From Tethya wilhelma (Eukaryota > Porifera > Demospongiae > Tethyida > Tethyidae), in the NCBI GenBank assembly GCA_964030475.1, contig CAXIPT010000008.1, positions 728,072 through 792,071 on the forward strand: a stretch of DNA of 64,000 nucleotides. The letters are read 5' to 3'. A program made the position numbers and the translations under genes. Every line of letters begins with the position of its first letter. The stretch's first letter is position 1. Under the pieces are notes generated by a model. It did no database searches and was not told where the DNA came from. It was given only the letters and a program-made list of their open reading frames with translations. Shown piece after piece: positions 1 through 12,048 of this stretch.

Positions 1-449
1 TCTTTTTGTTTGGAGTTTGTAAGTGATTATAATTATGTTAGGTAAAGGTTGTCGAAGTGACCCGCGCGCGGCGTATTTATTATGCGCATGCGCAAGCAGT
101 GTGTACCAGCTGATCGACGCGCAGCACTAATATTAAATTTTATGCATTCATGATTACTAAGTCTTATTTTGGCTACAGTACTAGTGTAATGAAATTGACT
201 GTTCTTGCTGATTGTGTTAAGGAGCACCCAAAAGTTCAAGCAGGAAGATCTAGCTTGACCTTGTAAGCGCGCATGCCTGGTGAATATTAAAACTGCACAA
301 TACCAAAGATGGGCTGCGTGACCACAAACTTCCTGCTTGAGTTGCATCAAGGTGTAGACTGACTGCTAAGCCTCATGCAGTGGAACAGAAACTGACTGAA
401 TTTCATGTCAAAAAAAGAGACATTATTAAATCAAGATATTTAGATAAGT
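1..449. other. Upstream region of the ankyrin-Roc-COR gene
   Basis: I see no supportable coding sequence here. A perfect 12-bp palindrome TGCGCATGCGCA lies at 83-94, about 360 bp before the first ATG. It matches the consensus bound by NRF1-family factors in animals, and the same 12-mer occurs at several other places in this window. The stretch probably holds the promoter and 5' UTR of the gene starting at 450. Confidence 0.35.
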
Positions 450-3400
450 ATGGAAGCATGTTTAAATATGAAGACCCCTTTACACTGGGCTTCTAAGAAT
501 GGTGATCTAAAGTTACTTCAGTGTCTTGTGACTAAAAATAATTGCAATGCAGAAAGTAAAGATAGTGATGGTTGGACTCCTCTTCATTTTGCTTGTTGGT
601 GTGGCTATCTTGATGTTGTCAAATATCTTGTCAATGAATGTAGTTGTGATCCTCTCTCCAATCCAAGTTGTGATCGATTTAGTAACACTCCTCTCTCACT
701 GGCGTACAATAGGCATCGTTATCACATAGTCTCATTTCTGCTCACCACTGAGAAACTTCACTCACCACAGGTTTTCAAAGAGGAAGTATTGATCTTGATG
801 TTTAGAGATCCAACAAAGACTGGTTGCACTGAGAAACAAGCTATTGATCTACTCTCTCAGATTCCTGGTGACCCAGTGAGAATTGGCAAAGAGATCAAGA
901 GTCGGTATCATGACTGGACTCTGCTACACTATGCTTGCAGCAATAAATGGTACGAGGCAGCTAGATTGCTGATAACTAATTACAATTATGAGCCTGATAC
1001 GGACGTGGATAGCTATGGCAGGACCCCTTTACACTGTGCTTGTGAGAGTGGTGATCAAAGAATAGTTGAATGTCTGATAAGTGAGTATCATTGTGATCGT
1101 GAAAGTAAGGATTTTGATGGTTGGACTCCTCTTCATTATGCTTGTTTTAAGGGTTATCTTGACATTGTTAAATTCCTTTTCAAATACAATGAACATAGTA
1201 ATCCTCTAAAAACCAGTAAGCGTGGTGAGACTCCTTTTTATTTAGCATGTCATCAAGGTCATTACAATATAGTTTCATTCCTACTAACTACTGGGAAGCT
1301 TAACCTTGACAAATTGTCAGAGTGTCACGACCCGATTCTAGACAATCTTGTTATTTACATAAGAAACCATCCTTTCCACCCCGCATTCAAGGTGTTTGTG
1401 GTAGGAAACCAGTCAGCAGGTAAGAGTACCCTGGTCAAAGCTCTTGAGAAAAAACTGACTGACACTAGCATCCTTAGTTCTGTGACTAGTCGCTTTAAAA
1501 AGGTGTCTGGAGTAGAGCTTCAAACAGCTGGTATAATTCCCACTCATGTCCACAGTCAGTTAGGTCAGATAATCCTATATGACTTTGCTGGCCAGTACGA
1601 ATACTACTCAAGCCACGCTGCTTACTTAGAGAACCTTGTGTCTTCATCAGGAGTCTTATTTCTATTAGTTGTAGACATTAGCAAAGATACAGAGGAAATT
1701 GTACGCACTCTCCAGTACTGGAATTCATTCATAGCTAATCTATGTAATCGATGTGATGAACGTAATATTGTAGTGATTGGCAGCCATGCAGATATTGTTA
1801 GACATCCTTTGGAAAAGCTCTCTGGTGCTTGCAACAAGCTAGAATATAGCTCTTCAACCACTTTATTAAAGAAGCCTCGAAAGTCTAAAATAAAATTTGT
1901 GATCAACTGTACTCAAGCAGGCTCATCCAGTTTAAGTTCTATTAGTAACATCATAGCTACAAGTTCTCTATTGTTTCACAAAGAATGTGCAGTAGACATG
2001 CAAGTCCATTTACTAAATGGAGTATTGAAACAGCAGTTTGAAATTGCAACCATATTTCAGAACATATCTCAATTTCTGTGTTCTTCAGGGAATAAAACAT
2101 TCCATGATGATAACCTATTTCCATCTGATGATGCTACACTCTCCCAACACCTCACTACTCTGAGTGAACATGGTCAGCTCTTCACATCACGATTCCTACA
2201 TGTGCTTCTCCTACATCTAGCATTTCGTTTTGCTCTTGCTCCTGACTCTAACCACAAAGAAATGCATTGTCCAGTTTTCCAGAGAGAGTGTAATGTGTGG
2301 AAGAATGGATTGACTGATGGAGGCATCCATTGGCTAACCATGGATGGAGTTGAGGCCATTATAGAAGTTGTGGAACAATGTACAGCTGTGACAGTGGTGG
2401 TCGGGTGCCAAGAAGGAGAAGAGATGGCTGGTGTTCAACTTCTCTCTAAACTGATACAAACAGTCTTGGAACTGAAGGAGAAATACTCAGGTGCAGTTGA
2501 AGTAAGAGAGTCTATTATCAGTCCTTCAGAGCTTGACAGTTACCCATTAAAGAATACCAAAGAGCTTGCTACATTCAGCATCAAGAAGATAGCAAAGGCT
2601 GTCTCAGAAGAAAAGAAGTATCTGACTCGTAAGCAAGGTTCCAAGCTTGAGTTGATCCTCTTGAGTAATCTTCTTTACTTTGAACCATTCTCATATTTCA
2701 GTGTTGATATTCTGGAAGAACTGTTTAAAGAATCAAATGACAGCAAAGAAATAGATTCACGATTCTTAGGTGAACTTCGTAAACCAATGCAAGATCATCC
2801 GGAGAAGTTTCAAAAAACTTTTCAAGTAACCAAAGCTCTGAAAGATGCAGTTAACAGTTCCCATGATCCTGCCTATCATTGTTATCTAGTGTTAAAGATT
2901 TGGAAGGAACAAGGCCATTGTAGTTATGGTGATCTCAGATCAGCCCTGAGCAAATTTAGTGTGTTCTGTGGGAGAAACCCACTGGTGAGTTGTTAAGCCT
3001 CGGCGCGTGCGTAGCACGTGCAGAGGATTACGGTAGTCGTTTTGTCTGTCTGTCTGTCTGTCTGTCTGTTCCATCGAAATCTCAAGAAAGGCAGCTCTAG
3101 CGACAAAATCGATGGTACTTACGTTCATAACTCTGAATGATCTTGTAAACATATATTTTTTGCTGTCCAAAACACTGTAGTTGCTGAGATTTGAAGCTTT
3201 TGTGCTTCTTTTAGCGCTTAGCTTCGAGGCCACGCCTACTGATTTGGTGTGCGTTATCTAGATTTTTTGTGGAATGGAAGCACATAGATTCAGTCATAGC
3301 TGAGTGTTGTTTGGCAAGACAGGCAGGAGTTGGCCTGCTTTCTATGTAAGCATATAATATATATAGGGCATGCATACATTTTTACATAATTGTAGCCTGT

Positions 3401-4737
3401 GAGCTAATGCATCAGTAGTTCAAATTTATGTAGTTTAGACTTTGCTATCTGACAGCAGGTGAGCATTCCAAAACATGTATAATCATAGCAAAGCTCATCT
3501 GGTTCATCATCTGTGACATTAGCTGCTTCACCACAGTTACTTATGTGGCTAACCTGGGCCATATGTATAAGCGTATTGTGACTGGACAACTCAGCCTCTT
3601 TCAGGCTGGCCTAACTAGCACAGTTACATGCATACATTCTGTAAAAGAATGTTTATTCACCTTTAGGCCCAGGCATGCATGTCATGGTAGTTGAGTGTGC
3701 CGAGGCTTATGCACCATCGGTGCCTTCATTTACTACAGCACACTATACTATTTGTATTAGATAAAAGTAACTGATTGATAGAACATTTTTAGGAAGCATG
3801 CAAAGTTCTATGCTGAATCAGTGATTACACACAATTGAACTTATAAGAGGACAGTCCCTTTTTGGTGGGAATGTAGACTAGCTTCCATACATAGCAGAGT
3901 ACTCTGCATAAATAGTGTGAAAGTTCAGAGGGGGACGAGGGGGACTCCGTGCATGAATAGTAACCCCAGTTTATTATGCAATCTTGTGCAGGTATTGGGT
4001 AGTTTCTCTGCACACATGGCAGTTAGTGAACCATGTCAGTCACCAGTTGAAAGAGATGAGGTGAGTTTTTACTACAGTAGCTACCTAGCTAGCACTAATG
4101 ATTCAAGCATCACTGACATCATGTGATTCTCAGACTGATATAATGGTGGTGTGTGTCGACTGATACATGTGCAGGTGACATTGGCTGATCTCTATGGTTA
4201 CCATGTGGAGAATGGTGAACCATGTCCGTCATCAATTGGAGTGGTACAGCCATCTAATAGTGATGAAATCCAATTGGAACAGCGTTCTGAAAATGACTAC
4301 GATTATGTGGAACAGACAGCCGTTCAGTTACTGCCAAACTGAAAATGTAAGCAAATTCAATAATTACTTTGATAGCCCATTGCTGATTTGCTACTTATCG
4401 TCTTCTCTGTGTTTACATAGCTGACAGACCCACACTGAAAGTCCTTCAGCTCTTGAAATGCCGAGGTGGGAGGAGACTGAGGGTCATTGACACAGTAGCT
4501 GCTGATTGGAAGTATCTTGCTACTTCCCTGGGCTTTGAGGGGCCTGCTATAGAGTGTATAGAGGTGGAATCACTCTTAAAACCAAAAGATGCTTGTCATC
4601 GAGTATTTACCAAGTGGCTGGATGGCAGTGGTGGTCTGTGTGAACCAGTGACCTGGGCTACACTCATACAGTGCCTGATAGATGCTGGATTGGTGGACAT
4701 TGCCAAACAGTTGGAAGAAGTTCTCTGTAAGTTGTAG
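450..4737 (+). CDS. Ankyrin-repeat / Roc-COR GTPase / Death-domain protein (ROCO family)
   Basis: Proposed exons are 450-2984, 3992-4060, 4175-4346 and 4421-4737; their total is divisible by three (1031 codons). The first exon encodes two blocks of ankyrin repeats (about residues 5-110 and 155-300, with repeated TPLHxAC motifs). A Ras-like Roc domain follows: P-loop GNQSAGKST at residue 319, switch II DFAGQYEYY at 378, and GSHAD at 444 where NKxD/THxD is expected. About 350 residues resembling a COR region come next. The last exon encodes a Death domain (motifs VAADWKYLATSLGF and LIDAGLVDIAKQLEEVL). ROCO proteins with Death domains are intracellular signalling GTPases, so a role in innate immune or death signalling is plausible. 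Two cautions: exon 1 can also read on to a TAA at 2994-2996, and exon 3 contains an in-frame TGA at 4340-4342 just before its donor. A GTAAGT at 4728 could instead splice onward. The fold assignment is firm; the 3' structure is not. Confidence 0.72.
2992..3726. repeat. Interspersed repeat with TAAGCCTCGGC termini, copy 1
   Basis: The repeat sits in the first intron of the Roc-COR gene, directly after the donor. It begins TTAAGCCTCGGCGCG near 2992 and ends with the inverse GCCGAGGCTTA at 3699-3709, followed by a conserved tail GCACCATCGGTGCC. About 270 bp at the left end, including a (GTCT)n tract at 3042-3070, match the reverse complement of 28622-28895, and the right terminus matches the reverse complement of 28015-28044. 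The paired inverted termini and dispersed copies suggest a nonautonomous DNA element. The TAA that would terminate exon 1 is contributed by this repeat. Confidence 0.6.
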
Positions 4738-5932
4738 TTGTAGATATTACCAAATAGACAATTTTTTCCCATAGCTAAGTATTTGAATGTCACTATTATT
4801 GAACACCATATTAAGTTAATAACACTCATTGTAGGCTGATTCAGATTGGTACAAGTCTTGAAACCTGCAGTATGGATCCGTAATCATTATTAACAGTTAC
4901 TAGTCTAGTAGATCAGCCATCTTCTATAGTGATATTACATTATCTGATTCAACTACTCATCTAGTTATTGATAGAGTATCTTTTGTCCTAGTTTTCAGTT
5001 ACTAGCATGATTCCCTTGTGTGTATAATAATTTTTTTAATTTATTTTTTATAATAAGTTAGCACATATACATGGTATACACAAATAGCAATAATGCTAAT
5101 ACAAGTGCATATACCAGTTTAAACTATACAAGTGAATTAAAAAATAAAAAATAAGTTACGAATACATGAACAAGATGAGGATTAATAAAGTGGAAAATTA
5201 AGTTACTGACATACTAAAATAATTAGACATGAGTTTTTAGTAACATGATTATTTGTTGATTGTTGAACATTCAATCATCATAGAAAGAGTGATGCCACTT
5301 AAAGAGATGGATGCTCATGCCAATAGACACAGAGAAAGAGATAGGAGACATAAAGTCAATAGATATTTGCAGCGACACTCACCTGAACGTGAACACACCT
5401 GCAACAGGTCACGTCTACATTCAAGAGAGCATGGACCATTGAGTCACAGATCACTACTGTAGTACAGAAACAGTCAACCAGACAGACCATGACTATCACC
5501 TGAACACTGCAGGAATGAGTCACACTGCCAGCATCCCTCAGGTAGGAGAGTACTCACCACGACGTGGGATTCATGACCAAGCCAGATGAAGGGAGCGACT
5601 CCATCAGGACAAATTGCCACACTGAGCCATAGGAGTCTAAAAAATGTTTGTAGTCTAATATGTTTGCTTGTTTTTTTGTTATAACCTCAGTTTGTTTCAT
5701 GGATCATTGATTCAAGTTGTTGAGGCGGTTTCTAACGACATTCCAGTGGTGGCTCGGGGTGAACTCTCGACTAGCCTCGTCCCAGGTTCCCTGTCCGGCT
5801 ACCTTTGTACATGTACTGTCACGGTAGTCTCGCTAGCCAGAGACTACTGTCACGGTACACAGGTACCTGTCTGCACTGAGCTGTTGTAAAACTTTCTTTA
5901 GTAGAAGCTAAGACAGTGTTTGAGCTCAACAA
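4738..5932. other. Intergenic stretch with a possible RS-rich remnant
   Basis: There is no solid gene here. At 5253-5462 a 69-codon frame is rich in Arg, Ser, His and Glu, and after stops similar RS-like codons continue to about 5640, so it could be the worn remnant of an SR-type protein exon. At 5762-5870 there is a foldback: AGCCTCGTCCCAGG is followed by an inverted pair around GACTACTGTCACGG. This resembles the small AGCCTCG foldback family seen elsewhere in the window. Confidence 0.3.
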
Positions 5933-8264
5933 ATGTCTGATCTAAATCGACAAATACGAGCGCTTGAAACTGATCCCAACCTACGTCAATTCATCATTAG
6001 AGACGCCAGACCCACAGGCAATCAGCTTGGAGCTGGATCTTATGGCTCAGTTGAAGAGGTAGGCAGTAGTACTCTTGATGTTATTGTATACTGATATGCT
6101 ATATATAGCTATAATGTGAACCCACTCACTGAGAATTTTGCATGGGTTTTTTAGCTTAAAATAGATGAACTGGTGTGTGCTGGAAAGACCATTCACGAAG
6201 TGTTGATTGAAGAAAGGAATTTTGGTGGAGACAACATTGCACAGAAATATATTCATGAGTGCCAACTGATGGCCAATCTTCGTCATCCCAATATAACTCA
6301 ATTTCTTGGGCTCTGTTTCCTACCACCAGCGACGTTGCCTGTGCTAGTGATGGAGAAACTTGAAGGAAGCCTAGACGATCTCCTTGAAACTGCACCTAAT
6401 ATCCCTTTGGCACTGAAGCGATCCATTTTAGAGGATGTAGCCAAGGGTTTACTCTACCTCCACAGACGAGACCCTCCCATCATTCACAGGGACTTGACAG
6501 CACGAAATGTCTTACTGACGTCTTCTTTTGTGTCTAAAATTGCCGATTTAGGTAATTCTCGCATAGTTGATCTTCAACCTGGTCAATTGGTAAAAACTCT
6601 CACTCGAGTACCAGGTACTATGACATACATGCCTCCCGAAGCCTTGAGCAATACTTCTCAATATGGTCCCAGTCTGGATATTTTCTCATTTGGACATCTG
6701 GGTCTCTTCACTGGATTACAGGTATTTGTTAGCCTCGATCCCAGGCCCCTCCCTTAGCTTTTTTTTTTTTGCTAAAAGCAGAGCATACAATCTGAGAGGG
6801 GGGAGCCTGGGAACGAGGTAGTCTCGCGTGCCAGACCCCCAACGGAAAATGGGGTCTGGCACGCGAGGCTAGGTATTTGTGGTTGTTAGTTTAGTTGTCT
6901 AAAACGGTAATCATTGCCTTCATTAACAGGAATTTCCAGGAACCCTACTAGAACACACTTATCCAGATCCTGACAATCCTGACCGACTCATAGGTCGTTC
7001 TGAGGTTGAGCGTCGTGCAGTGTACTTTGAACAGTTAGAGAACTCCTTACCAAGAGGAGAACTGCATCCGTTTGTTCGACTAATAAAACAATGCCTCCAC
7101 AACACTCCATCTCAACGACCAACTACTGACGTGCTCTTAAGAAGTCTCCAAGACATGAGAGTACAAATGGAAGGACCTTTTGGTTCATGTGATGTCATGA
7201 TGCTTGGCCTGATGAGGCAAGTGGCCATGTCAAGAATTCTTAAGCGATCTGAGAACGAAATGAGGAGGAAGGACGGTGAGATCAGAAGACTTCAACAAGA
7301 GCTGGAACAGACGCAGGTACATGGTATTGTTTATAAGTTCAATAATAATGTTAATAATACTTGTGAAACTTTGATTATTAATTTCAATCCAAGCAGGAAC
7401 GGCTAGAAAATGAAATTGAAAATCTAACAATTAGGTTGAATGAAGCTCAGGTAAGAAATAATTATGCAAGCACAATAATTTTCATGATTTTTTATTAAAG
7501 GAACTATGAGTCTATGTCGATATAATTATAAGCGATCTTTTTGTTGCTAAAAATAATGTTTTGTGACTGTTTTTCCTGGGAAGTCACGACTGACGTTTAC
7601 TGGCATTTTGTGATGTTTTTGTTGACAAATGCACAATACTTGAAGCTAGTATCCAAATATGGCACCTTACAAAACAGTGCTAATATTGACAATTTCCTTT
7701 AAGCATGTCATAATATTTTACTATCATGAGATATTGACTTGTTTGCATGGTACTCATTTTCTGAATATATAGTATTCAATAATATGTTCATTCAACTATT
7801 CTAGGCTACACAAGATAGTTTAAGGGCTGAACTGAGATCTAAAGAAGCTGATCTCCAGACCAACGTAGCTAGATTGAGAGATAAAGAAAGAGAACTATTA
7901 GGGAAAGATGCTAAGATCAGCAAGCTCCAACACCAAAATGGAAAAAAGGCTAGCCCAACACATAATTATGTATAAGAATAGGTTTGAAGGTAGTAGTGGT
8001 ATGCTCTTGACTTACTATCATCTTTCTGCATTCTGTAGGATGGCGACCAGTTAGATGAACCAAAGACTGTTCAGGTACAATAATATTACATGAATGTAGC
8101 CTAGGAAACAAAGTTGCTGCGCTCCCAATCTTTGCAGCTGAATTGAGATTTGGAGCTATTTGCTTTACGCATACAAGTTTTATCTTTATTATTTTGTATA
8201 CAGAAAACGACTGAAACAGATGGTGGAGTAAAGGAGCTGAAATCAAACTTCGAGTGGGAGGTGA

Positions 8265-8309
<45 letters not shown>

Positions 8310-9383
8310 TTTGCCATTGCCTAGCAACCAAAGATTTTTTATAGGCTAATTACCAGTTACTGGATGGGTGGAGGTGACAACAGAATAGCTAGGGGTCACA
8401 GGGGGTCAATGGCAAACAAAGTAGTTGCATTCCCTTAAGTGTGCGACACTCGACCATGCATTGAGTGCCCTCAATTAAGGGTCATGCAACTATTATGTGT
8501 GTGTGTACAGTATTAATTTTTATTGTTGCCCGGCAACAATAAAAATAAAGTTTATATATTTATGTAGATTGAAAGAAGAGAGATTCGTCTTTTTAAAAAG
8601 CTCGGTGCTGGTCAATTTGCTGAAGTTTGGGAAGGAGTATGGAATGGAACAACTCCTGTTGCTGTGAAGACACTCAGACCAGGCAGTGCCATGTCAACGT
8701 TTGACTTTCTTAAAGAACTTAATCTCATGAAAAAGCTTCAGCATCCAAACCTTGTCCAATTGTATGCAGTCTGTACTAGAGATGAACCCATCTATATTGT
8801 CATGGAATTGATGAAGCAAGGCTGTTTGCTCGATTATCTTCGAGGAGATGGTAAATCATTAACAATACCTCAACTAATTGATATGGCAGCCCAGGTTGCA
8901 TCAGGAATGGCTTACATGGAAAAGATCAATTGCATTCATCAAGATTTAGGTGCAAGAAATGTAATGGTAGGAGAGAACGCAGTCTGTAAAGTAGCTGATT
9001 TTGGCCTTGCTCATTTTATTCACTTTATCGACCCTTACGATCCCCGCAGTTGTGTCCAGTTTCCTATCAAGTGGACAGCTCCTGAAGCAGCCTTGTACAA
9101 CAGATTCTCCATTAAATCAGATGTGTGGTCGTTTGGGATATTGCTATATGAGATTTTCACACTTGGCCAAATACCGTACCCTGGTATGTCAAACATTGAG
9201 GTTGTGGAGATGGTTCAGCAAGGCTATCGCATGCCTAAACCAACAGGCTGCCCTAATACTCTCTATGATTTCATGCTTGATTGCTGGAATGAAAGTACTG
9301 ACATCCGCCCAACATTTAATACCCTCCTTAGCCAATTAGAAGAATTAAGTTTACTGTCTACTCTAACCGATCTCGATTGTTAA
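5933..9383 (+). CDS. Dual protein kinase: TKL-like kinase, coiled coil, Src-like tyrosine kinase
   Basis: Eight exons, all separated by phase-0 introns: 5933-6058, 6155-6721, 6930-7316, 7397-7450, 7805-7969, 8039-8074, 8204-8260 and 8568-9383. They give 735 residues. Kinase 1 (about residues 30-325) has glycine loop GAGSYGSV, the ATP-binding Lys in VCAGK (K53), catalytic HRDLTARN (H153-D155), DLG at 173 in place of DFG, and MPPEA for APE. Residues about 340-432 are heptad-rich charged coiled coil ([13 protein letters not shown]). Kinase 2 (465-735) has [12 protein letters not shown] (K498), HQDLGARN (588-595), DFG (608-610), IKWTAPEA and [13 protein letters not shown], which are hallmarks of cytoplasmic tyrosine kinases. 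No SH2, SH3 or transmembrane segment is visible. The joining exons (8039-8074, 8204-8260) are tiny but in phase, and kinase 2 has no obvious independent start. If the donor at 7970 is skipped, translation stops at 7975 and yields a kinase-1-only isoform. Confidence 0.75.
6731..6871. repeat. Two small foldback elements in an intron
   Basis: AGCCTCGATCCCAGGCCCC at 6731 pairs with GGGGGAGCCTGGGAACGAGG ending at 6818. Immediately after it, CTCGCGTGCCAGACCCC at about 6822 pairs with GGGGTCTGGCACGCGAG ending at about 6867. Both hairpins lie inside the intron between kinase exons 2 and 3. The first belongs to the AGCCTCG/CCCAGGC family also present at 39991, 51498, 52003 and 63728. Confidence 0.6.
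8262..8403. repeat. (TG)n microsatellite plus dispersed repeat
   Basis: A TG tract at 8264-8306 is followed by about 90 bp starting TTGCCATTGCCTAGCAACCAA. The same arrangement, a TG tract then TTGCCATTAACTAACAACCAA and an ACCAGTTA block, occurs at 26268-26368, so this is a dispersed repeat with an embedded microsatellite and not a simple slippage tract. Confidence 0.6.
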
Positions 9384-11914
9384 TAATTAATGTATAAATG
9401 CTGCAGTACTCTAGTGCTGCGCTATTTTTCTTTAGCTTGCAATGTCATTGCAGGTATTCACGCGTATGTGTATAGAATTAGACTACCATGATTGTACTAG
9501 CCTAGCGTAGGTACTGGTCGTCAAATAACAAGCACGGCGCGCGCGCACGTGGATATCAATGGGCCCACATAATTTGTGACAAGTTGAAATGGAAATTTGC
9601 ATCAGCATGTCATTTATTTTGATGTGGATCATTGGAGCAGTTTGAAGCTCGTAAGTTAGTACTGTACTGTGCTGTTTTCAGTTAGAGTATCAGTATATGT
9701 TGGCCGGAGCATGACGTATTTGAAGTTGGATAATTAATTTTTGTTGTCTCACCAGGAGTCACTGATGAGAAACTTATATATAAGGTCCACCATGAACTAG
9801 GTTTTCATATAACCAGCAATTATTGGCTATGTATAAAGGAAAACAAGAGATATACATGTGTACACCGAAAAAGCAGGTTCATGGAATTCACCATGCAATA
9901 TTATCATAATCCAGTGCTGCATCGCATACTTATCAATAGTACTTCACACTAATTTTGGCAATGCAACACAACACAAAGAAAAATTGTGTCCAAATGTATG
10001 TCTGATATATTGGACTCCTGTGTAATCTACTAGCGAATCATTTTTTACGTGACGCAATAGAAAGTATTGTGAACCCACCTAAATTTAGTGCTCACTTAAT
10101 TATTAATCAGCTTTGTAACACTGAGACCGCAGGTGATCTGTAAGACACCAGTGGAGATCATGCAAGTGTTCATTCTGTCTATAGTAAATAGCATAATAAT
10201 GTCATAGAGGCTCATTGCTATGTCACAAATACTTGAATTTATGCTGACAATGGTCCACGGACTGAAATGTCCATTCTCAATATAAAATTTTGCTTAAATG
10301 CCCAATTGCTCTGCTAAAGATCATCACAAGTCTAGGCACCCAGCACACACTCTACAATCTAACTTGGCCCAAAAAGTCAAGAGGTGCTGTTTATTTACAC
10401 TTTAAAGCTACAGTTTAATCTCCCAAGTTGGTCTGACAGTGAGACTGTTCATGTTGAGACAAAGTGCCCTGCTAATTTTTCTGATTCAGAAGTACAGGCG
10501 AGATATGCCAGGAAGTTTGCATTGGTCTGCCACAATGTCCACAAAAAACCTCAATAGAACCCAAACATAGCCTCGCTTCGCTCAGAATGATGCAAGTTTT
10601 ATCCACACTGTGCAGCTTTGCATGTGAGGGTGTGCGTGACCTTTCTGAGGTATTATCATTGGTTGCGCACGATAATATTTATGCAGAACACGAATTGATA
10701 GGAATGTGTTATGTATAGAAGACTATGGCATTTCATCATTCACACAACACTTATACAAGTGTTGATCTTGGCTACATGAGGATTACAATCCAAATTGCGA
10801 GTACATTGCAGCAACTTTTACTATCATACACTGAAACCATAATCCCACATGATTATGACTGATGTATATAATATATAGATTGTAGAAGGACTGGGTGGTA
10901 GGTAGGGTAGGCTAACAATATATATACTGTATTAGCTGATCTAGTTTCATCATTGTTATTCTTTTTGGTGGCTATTCTAGCATACCGAGATGTGGACTTG
11001 AGATGTGGACTTACATCACTTACATCACGTACATGTTCAGTCAATTAAAACTAAACTTTATGTGCATGATGTAAGTCATTAATTTAAATTTCCTCTTATG
11101 TTAAAATTTGGTTCAGATTTCTAAACCTTTTTCCAATGCAGACTTCAAGTGTTGATAATAAAATTATTACATCACAGTTAGAAGTGCCACCATGCATGCA
11201 CCATATGATGCATACAAAGGTGTCTCACCATGGTGATCGAATGACCTCAATATGTCCTAGCTATACTGTGATAGGAAGTCCTATATATACAAACAGAACT
11301 CAAACAATAGCATCCTCAAATCCTAGATGTGGTTCGATCATGATGAAATAATTGCCGAGGTTCAACTAATAGTGTCAAGTTGTGTGAACTTAGACAACAT
11401 CATTGGTAACTGTAGTTCAAGAGGAGGTGACTTGTTTTGAATGATGTGATGTGTGACCTACAATAGTTCATGCAGCCAGTCAGACTCCGCCAGTAACATC
11501 CTTAAATCCCAGATGTGGTTTCTGCAGAGTTCATATTATCATAATATACCTAAATCAGTACTTTTTTTTCTCCTTAATTTTGCAAATTAAGCCCGGACAG
11601 AGGATTGCTAGAACTGAAAAACAAGACTTAGTGCAAGCAAACAAACAAACAAAATAAACAAAATACATTGTCATTAAGAATTTATTCCTGTATACAGCAA
11701 GGGAGATCCCAACTAAGGAACCCTGTTGACAATAATACATACATACATACGTAATACATAGTATTATGAGACTGGTGTGAACTGTGCATTCATATTAGGA
11801 AACTGAGTGCTCATAGTTCATGATGATGAAATGAAGAAACGTGACAGACTGGTGGCTGTGGGAGGAAATTGTGGCTTCCGGTATACTTGGGCCCAGGGGT
11901 CAGTTTCAGTGCGT
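9384..11914. other. Gene-free intergenic DNA
   Basis: About 2.5 kb without a supportable exon on either strand. The only open frames are short and lack domain-like composition or splice context. Two similar stretches (around 11270-11340 and 11480-11530, both containing CCxAGATGTGGTT after a CATCCT run) hint at a degenerate local duplication. Confidence 0.4.
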
Positions 11915-11990
11915 ATGCGCATGCGCAGAAGTGTGTACATAAATAATGATGCAACTTTTCTGCGCGTAATGTAGCTGAGTATATAAAAGT
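11915..11990 (+). promoter_or_regulatory. Core promoter of the monooxygenase gene (NRF1-like palindrome and TATA box)
   Basis: TGCGCATGCGCA at 11915-11926 is followed by a TATATAAAAG TATA box at about 11980-11989, roughly 60 bp before the ATG at 12049. That spacing leaves room for a transcription start near 12010 and a short 5' UTR. This is the clearest TATA-type promoter in the window. Confidence 0.6.
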
Positions 11991-12048
11991 GATGTGCAAA
12001 CAGTTCCAGTCAACTTCTTAACTGCAAAGCCAAGCTTAATAAAAAAAG

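Noticed and set aside
33..350. 105-codon minus-strand open frame at the left edge
   Set aside because: Low-complexity, Cys/His-scattered composition, no splice context, no family resemblance; likely chance.
5253..5640. SR-protein gene
   Set aside because: Only a short Arg/Ser-rich frame with stops following and no RRM or splice context; mentioned only as a possible remnant.
8150..8344. Open frames across the TG microsatellite (Cys-Val strings)
   Set aside because: Artefacts of dinucleotide repeats; the true exon here is 8204-8260 in a different reading.
5933..9383. JAK family membership for the dual kinase
   Set aside because: No FERM or SH2 region; the first domain is TKL-like with HRD intact, and the linker is a coiled coil.
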